The position numbers were made by a program, and so were the translations under genes. Under the pieces are notes generated by a model. That model was not told where the DNA came from. It did no database searches and saw only the letters and a list, made by a program, of their open reading frames with translations. A stretch of 45,796 bases of DNA from Spirochaetota bacterium (lineage in GTDB: Bacteria; Spirochaetota; Brachyspiria; Brachyspirales; JACRPF01), in the NCBI GenBank assembly GCA_038043445.1, contig JBBTBY010000112.1, positions 1 through 45,796 of the forward strand, read 5' to 3'. Each line of letters opens with the position of its first letter. The first letter of the stretch is position 1. Shown here one piece after another: positions 41,713 to 45,796 of the stretch.

Positions 41713-42609
41713 ATGAACACATGGCACGGTATATTCCCTCCGCTCGTAACACCGCTTGCGTCGGCAGATACGCTCGATGTTGCCGGGTTCGATCGCCTTG
41801 TCGAGCATGTCATCGCGGGCGGCGTTCACGGGATATTCCTCCTCGGCACGACAGGCGAGGGTCCGAGCTTAAGCGCGAAACTCAAATATGAGACGGTTTC
41901 CGCGGGATGCCGTGCTGTCGCAAAACGCGTTCCTGTTATGGTCGGCATTACCGATACATCGTCGATAGAGTCGCTTGCCCTTGCCGCACATGCCGCAGCA
42001 TGCGGTGCGGATGCGCTGGTCGTGGCACCGCCGTATTATCTGCCGCCGGGACAGGAAGAGCTCCTCGAATATTTGGCGCACCTTGCGCCGAAACTTCCGC
42101 TGCCGCTTTTTCTCTACAACATGCCCGCGATGACCAAGGTCCATATCGATGTTGCCACCGTGGTGAAGGCCTCAGCGATACCGAACATCATCGGGATGAA
42201 GGACAGCTCCGGTAATATGATATACTATCACGAGCTTCTGACCGCGCTCCGCGGCAGGGATTTCCCGCTCCTTATCGGTGCGGAGGAACTCCTCGGCGAG
42301 TCGATATTGTTCGGCGGCTCAGGCGGCGTCCCCGGCGGGGCGAACATTGCGCCGTCGCTCCATGTCTCAATGTATGCTGCGGCAATGGCAAAGGATACCG
42401 CACGGATGCTCGATCTACAGAAAAAGATGTTCGCTCTCCGCGAGATATATCGCGTCGGTCATTATGCATCGAGCGGCATCAAGGGGGTAAAATGCGCGCT
42501 GTCCATCATGGGCATATGCAGCGACTTCATGGCCGAACCGTTCCATAATTTCCGGTCAGCGGAACGGGAAAAAGTTCACGCAATTTTGCAGACATTGAAC
42601 ATCGCATAA
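41713..42609 (+). CDS. DapA/NanA-family Schiff-base aldolase
   Basis: 298 residues from the ATG at 41713, where family similarity begins (MNTWHGIFPPLVTPL). AGGGAG lies 9 bases upstream. Class I aldolase/synthase signatures: GVHGIFLLGTTGEGPSLS (GTTGE pyruvate-binding), PLFLYNMPAMTKV (YNxP, catalytic Tyr) and IIGMKDSSGNM (Schiff-base Lys). The family includes dihydrodipicolinate synthase, N-acetylneuraminate lyase, and keto-deoxy sugar-acid aldolases. With a sialidase-type propeller and rhamnosidase downstream, a catabolic sugar-acid lyase is more likely than lysine synthesis. Substrate not determined. Confidence 0.88.
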   Translation: MNTWHGIFPPLVTPLASADTLDVAGFDRLVEHVIAGGVHGIFLLGTTGEGPSLSAKLKYETVSAGCRAVAKRVPVMVGITDTSSIESLALAAHAAACGADALVVAPPYYLPPGQEELLEYLAHLAPKLPLPLFLYNMPAMTKVHIDVATVVKASAIPNIIGMKDSSGNMIYYHELLTALRGRDFPLLIGAEELLGESILFGGSGGVPGGANIAPSLHVSMYAAAMAKDTARMLDLQKKMFALREIYRVGHYASSGIKGVKCALSIMGICSDFMAEPFHNFRSAEREKVHAILQTLNIA

Positions 42610-42619
42610 GGAAGGCCGC

Positions 42620-43747
42620 ATGACGTTCAACGAAGTGCATTTTCATGACCCGCGTACAAAAACCTATCTCGGCAGTCCGTCGATAGTGCGCGCACCGGAT
42701 GGCGCGCTTATCGCCGCGCACGACTATTTCGGCCCCGGCTGTCCGCGCAATCATGAGAATGAGGAACATCTCACGAGTATCTATCGCTCCGAAGATGACG
42801 GCGCAACATGGGAACAGATCACGCATATCGCGAATGCTTATTGGAGTACACTGTTCACGCATCGCGGCGCGCTTTATCTTTTCGGCGTATCGCAGCAGTA
42901 CGGGTCGATAGTCATACGCAGGAGCGATGACAGCGGCTTCACCTGGACACATCCTGCCGATGAAAGATCAGGGCTGCTGTTCCACGGCGGATACTACCAC
43001 GAGAACCCGAATTATCACACTGCGCCGGTGCCGGTACTTGTGCACAATGGCCGCATCTGGCGTGCATTCGAGGATTGCGTTGACTGCGTGTGGGGCGGCG
43101 GTTTTGCATCGTTCGTCATCTCCGCCGATGAGAATGCCGATCTCCTGAATGCATCAAGCTGGACGATGAGCAATAAACTCACGTTCGATTCGAAGCTCAT
43201 TCCGAACGGCGTTACGCCGGTACGCGAATGGGGCTGGCTTGAGGGGAATATCGTCGCCGCGCCGGATGGATCACTGAAGAACATTCTGCGCCTCCATTCG
43301 TGGATGAGCGGCAAAGCGGCGATGCTCGATGTAAGTGCGGACGGGAAGAATATCAGCTTTGATGCGGCTAAAAGCTTCATCGATATGCCCGGCCATCATT
43401 CGAAATTTACGATACGCCGCGATCCGAAAAGCGGGAACTATCTATCGTTTGTGAACGCAACAAAAGACGATCCGAACTACTGGCGGCGCAATGTGCTTTC
43501 GCTCGCTGTTTCAAGCGATTGTATTCACTGGAAGGTGATCCGGGAGCTCATCCGGGATGATTCGAAACTGTCGGCTGAGGATTCGGGGAAGTTCATCGGT
43601 TTTCAGTATGTTGATTGGCAATTCGATGGCGATGATATAATCTATCTTGTGAGAACCGGTTATGATGGTGCGCATACGTTCCATGATGCGAATCGGATCA
43701 CATTCCATCGGTTGAAAAAGTATGTTTCGAATGGAAAAAGTGCATAA
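42620..43747 (+). CDS. BNR-repeat propeller protein (sialidase-superfamily)
   Basis: 375 residues, starting 10 bp after the aldolase stop (AAGGAAG site). Asp-box motifs S-x-D-x-G-x-T-W are clear in SEDDGATWEQ and SDDSGFTWTH, with degenerate copies later, as in six-bladed sialidase-like propellers. N-terminal PSIVRAPDGALIAAHDYFG fits the opening of exo-alpha-sialidase-like proteins. No signal peptide. Arg-triad residues cannot be placed with confidence, so it may be a glycosidase or only a propeller. The position next to a NanA-family aldolase suggests a sialic-acid-like or other acidic-sugar route, but this is inference. Confidence 0.75.
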   Translation: MTFNEVHFHDPRTKTYLGSPSIVRAPDGALIAAHDYFGPGCPRNHENEEHLTSIYRSEDDGATWEQITHIANAYWSTLFTHRGALYLFGVSQQYGSIVIRRSDDSGFTWTHPADERSGLLFHGGYYHENPNYHTAPVPVLVHNGRIWRAFEDCVDCVWGGGFASFVISADENADLLNASSWTMSNKLTFDSKLIPNGVTPVREWGWLEGNIVAAPDGSLKNILRLHSWMSGKAAMLDVSADGKNISFDAAKSFIDMPGHHSKFTIRRDPKSGNYLSFVNATKDDPNYWRRNVLSLAVSSDCIHWKVIRELIRDDSKLSAEDSGKFIGFQYVDWQFDGDDIIYLVRTGYDGAHTFHDANRITFHRLKKYVSNGKSA

Positions 43748-43827
43748 TCTACGGCAAAAAGTCAATTCCCTTGCAGGGCCCCGGTAGTATCTTAATGCTA
43801 CAATAAGCGACAGCCGGGAGGCACGCA

Positions 43828-45796
43828 ATGAGCTTCGATAAAGCCCGATTCATCAAGCCCAACATTCCTTTTGTTCGCGAATACAGGGAGATCAATCCCG
43901 CGCCGATGTTCCGCCGCACATTCACGCTTCCGCGCTTCACGAAGGCGACGCTCCGCGTATGCGGGCTCGGATACGGTTATTACTGGCTCAACGGGAAATC
44001 GGTCTCTCAGGATAAGCTGACAGCGCCGGTAAGCGATTATTCGAAGACGCTCTGGTATACTGTGTACGATGTAAGCGAGCTCCTGACCGAAGGGGAGAAT
44101 ATCGCTGCGGTGATATGCGGCAACGGCTTCTTTAATGAGGCTCACCAGTCGTCATGGGGGCATAACGAGGCGAAATGGCGGGATAATCCCAAATTCATTC
44201 TGGAACTCGATGTTGACGGCAAGACCGTCCTCGCAACGGATGACAGCTGGAGATGCAAGCCGGGATCAGCCGTGATATTCAATCAGCTGCGGAGCGGCGA
44301 ATATTTTGACGCGCGTCTGTACGATCCGGCATGGAATACCCTGAAATACGATGATTCTGCCTGGGAGAAAGCTGTCGTCGACACGACACCGCCGACGGGG
44401 ACATTGCGCGAATGCCTGTGCGAGCCGATACACGAGTGCGCGGTATATCCGACGAAGAATATCATCAAGACGGGCGAGCATCGGTATATCTTCGATATCG
44501 GCCAGAACATCTCGGGATATGTCCGTCTCCGGACAAAGCAGAAAGCCGGTGATGTTATCACTATGCGTTATGCAGAGCAGATCAATGAGGATGGTTCCCG
44601 GCAGCTCAATGAGATGGATAAATTTTATAAGGAAAGCCCGTTCCAGACCGACAAGTTCATCTGCAGCGGCGAGGATTTCACGTGGTCGCCGATGTTCGTG
44701 TATCACGGCTTTCGTTATATCGAATGTGAGGGGATAACCGCGCCGCCGCCCGCGGATATGGTGAGCGGCGTTTTCGTACATCAGGATGTAGGGACTGCCA
44801 GCACGTTCGAGTGTTCTGACAATATGCTGAACAAGCTGTTCCGTATCGGACAGATGGCGACATTGTCGAACCTGTTCTACATGCCCACCGACTGCCCGAC
44901 GCGCGAAAAGCTCGGCTGGGCAAATGATGCGCAGGCCTCCACCGAGCAGATGCTCACGAATTTCACTATGGTGAAGTTCTTCGAGAAATGGATACAGGAT
45001 ATTTTTGATGCTATGCGCGATGACGGCGCCATGCCGGGCATCATTCCCACCAACGGCTGGGGATTTACCTGGGGCAATGGACCGGTATCCGACGGCGTGC
45101 TCTTCGAAGTGCCGCATAAGATATATCTCTTTTCCGGAAAAACTGATCTCCTTGTCAAAGCGCTCCCGTATTTCAAGCGCTATTTTACGTATCTGCTTTC
45201 ACAAGCCGACCCGGCGGACGGGCTTGTCGGTTTCGGTCTCGATGACTGGGCGCCGCCGACGCCGGACAGCAAGGCGCGAACACCGGCAAAATTCATCAAT
45301 GCGGTACTGTATATTAAATTTCTGCGCATTGCGCTTCTGGCCGCTCGCTTCGGTAAAAGCACTGCTGACGAGAAGACGTTCACGGCAGAGATCGATCGCA
45401 TGACCGCGCTCGTAAAAAAGCAGTACATCGATCATGGCGCCTGTACGGTGAACGAACAATGCGCTGCAGCCATGCTCATATTCCATGGCATCTACGATGA
45501 CCTTGCTCCGCTCAAGCAGCAGCTTCTGCGATTAGTCGAGGAGCAGGATTTCCATCACACCTGCGGCATGGTGGGCTTACGTCATCTCTACGATGCGCTC
45601 ACTATCTGCGGTGCTCCGGAGTATGCATATCGGGTGATCACGGCGAAAGGATATCCCGGCTACGGCGTCTGGCTCGACGGGGATGCGACAACGCTCTGGG
45701 AAACATGGCAGCCCGGGCATTCGAAGAATCATCACATGTATTCCGATTTCATGTCATGGCTCATGAAGAATATCGTCGGCATACGCCCGGTGTTTG
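43828..45796 (+). CDS. GH78 alpha-L-rhamnosidase (C-terminus beyond window)
   Basis: At least 656 residues, open to the window end. The ATG at 43828 follows CGGGAGG. After the N-terminal beta-sandwich (MFRRTFTLPRFTKATLRVCGLGYGYYWLNGK, typical of GH78), there is a bac_rhamnosid domain (FDIGQNISGYVRLR, MRYAEQI) and then the (alpha/alpha)6 barrel: MPTDCPTREKLGWANDAQ (near residue 352; the CPQRDERLGW.GDAQ motif), and TTLWETWQPGHSKNHHMYSDFMSW. No signal peptide, so it is intracellular. It releases L-rhamnose from oligosaccharides by inversion. It is the last visible gene of the cluster; the AraC regulator at 39254 may control it. Confidence 0.9.
   Translation, partial: MSFDKARFIKPNIPFVREYREINPAPMFRRTFTLPRFTKATLRVCGLGYGYYWLNGKSVSQDKLTAPVSDYSKTLWYTVYDVSELLTEGENIAAVICGNGFFNEAHQSSWGHNEAKWRDNPKFILELDVDGKTVLATDDSWRCKPGSAVIFNQLRSGEYFDARLYDPAWNTLKYDDSAWEKAVVDTTPPTGTLRECLCEPIHECAVYPTKNIIKTGEHRYIFDIGQNISGYVRLRTKQKAGDVITMRYAEQINEDGSRQLNEMDKFYKESPFQTDKFICSGEDFTWSPMFVYHGFRYIECEGITAPPPADMVSGVFVHQDVGTASTFECSDNMLNKLFRIGQMATLSNLFYMPTDCPTREKLGWANDAQASTEQMLTNFTMVKFFEKWIQDIFDAMRDDGAMPGIIPTNGWGFTWGNGPVSDGVLFEVPHKIYLFSGKTDLLVKALPYFKRYFTYLLSQADPADGLVGFGLDDWAPPTPDSKARTPAKFINAVLYIKFLRIALLAARFGKSTADEKTFTAEIDRMTALVKKQYIDHGACTVNEQCAAAMLIFHGIYDDLAPLKQQLLRLVEEQDFHHTCGMVGLRHLYDALTICGAPEYAYRVITAKGYPGYGVWLDGDATTLWETWQPGHSKNHHMYSDFMSWLMKNIVGIRPVF

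Noticed and set aside
1-45796. CRISPR arrays, tRNA/rRNA genes and complete transposons
   Set aside because: No regularly spaced repeats, no T-loop-like tRNA signature and no transposase motifs were found on either strand.

Overview
The window is a 45.8-kb, moderately GC-rich, densely coding bacterial chromosome segment with no tRNA, rRNA, CRISPR array or complete insertion sequence that I can see. It comes from a diderm: there is a beta-barrel-like exported protein ending in Phe, a lipoprotein and a class A penicillin-binding protein. The mix of UroD-family proteins, sulfatase, DUF3604, many glycosidases and AraC/IclR regulators is typical of glycan-degrading Spirochaetota or Lentisphaerota/PVC relatives. 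I lean weakly to Spirochaetota, and the sequence does not settle it.

Left part (1-11.5 kb): an AraC regulator lies upstream of a uroD-like gene, a large multidomain glycosidase (split by a -1 frameshift at an A7 run) and a second, partial uroD-like gene. Each uroD-like gene is preceded by the same operator-like pair of 14-bp direct repeats with a 21-bp period. Next come a cytoplasmic clan GH-A glycosidase translationally coupled to an IclR regulator and, divergently, a secreted clan GH-A glycosidase.

Middle part (11.5-21.4 kb, minus strand): a probable 10-kb operon led by an IclR regulator. It runs through a large iron-sulfur protein with three QueG-like modules, a sulfatase, a GH55-like double beta-helix protein, a DUF3604 PHP-fold protein and a small exported protein that is a paralogue of the C-terminal domain of the beta-helix protein. 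The set looks like uptake or modification of a sulfated polysaccharide, with an unexplained redox protein at its head.

Right-centre (21.6-39.2 kb): nitroreductase, a secreted PQQ-type propeller, an outer-membrane-like barrel, a lipoprotein and a small conserved protein. These are followed by a coupled pair (a LacI-type sensor without DNA-binding domain plus an AraC regulator). Then comes a more housekeeping-like plus-strand run: PBP1A, a degenerate porphobilinogen-deaminase homologue, a radical-SAM protein with CX4CX2C spacing, a GT39-like membrane glycosyltransferase, a CoA-disulfide reductase with rhodanese domain, a 25-codon relic of an ORF6N phage-type domain, and BatA.

Right end (39.2-45.8 kb): AraC regulator, ADP-ribosylglycohydrolase-like protein, DapA/NanA-family aldolase, BNR-propeller protein and a GH78 alpha-L-rhamnosidase cut by the window edge, probably another carbohydrate-use cluster.

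The most interesting items are the AraC operator pairs, one with a palindromic element apparently inserted downstream; the triple QueG-like protein inside a sulfatase operon; and the pseudo-HemC/radical-SAM pair downstream of PBP1A.
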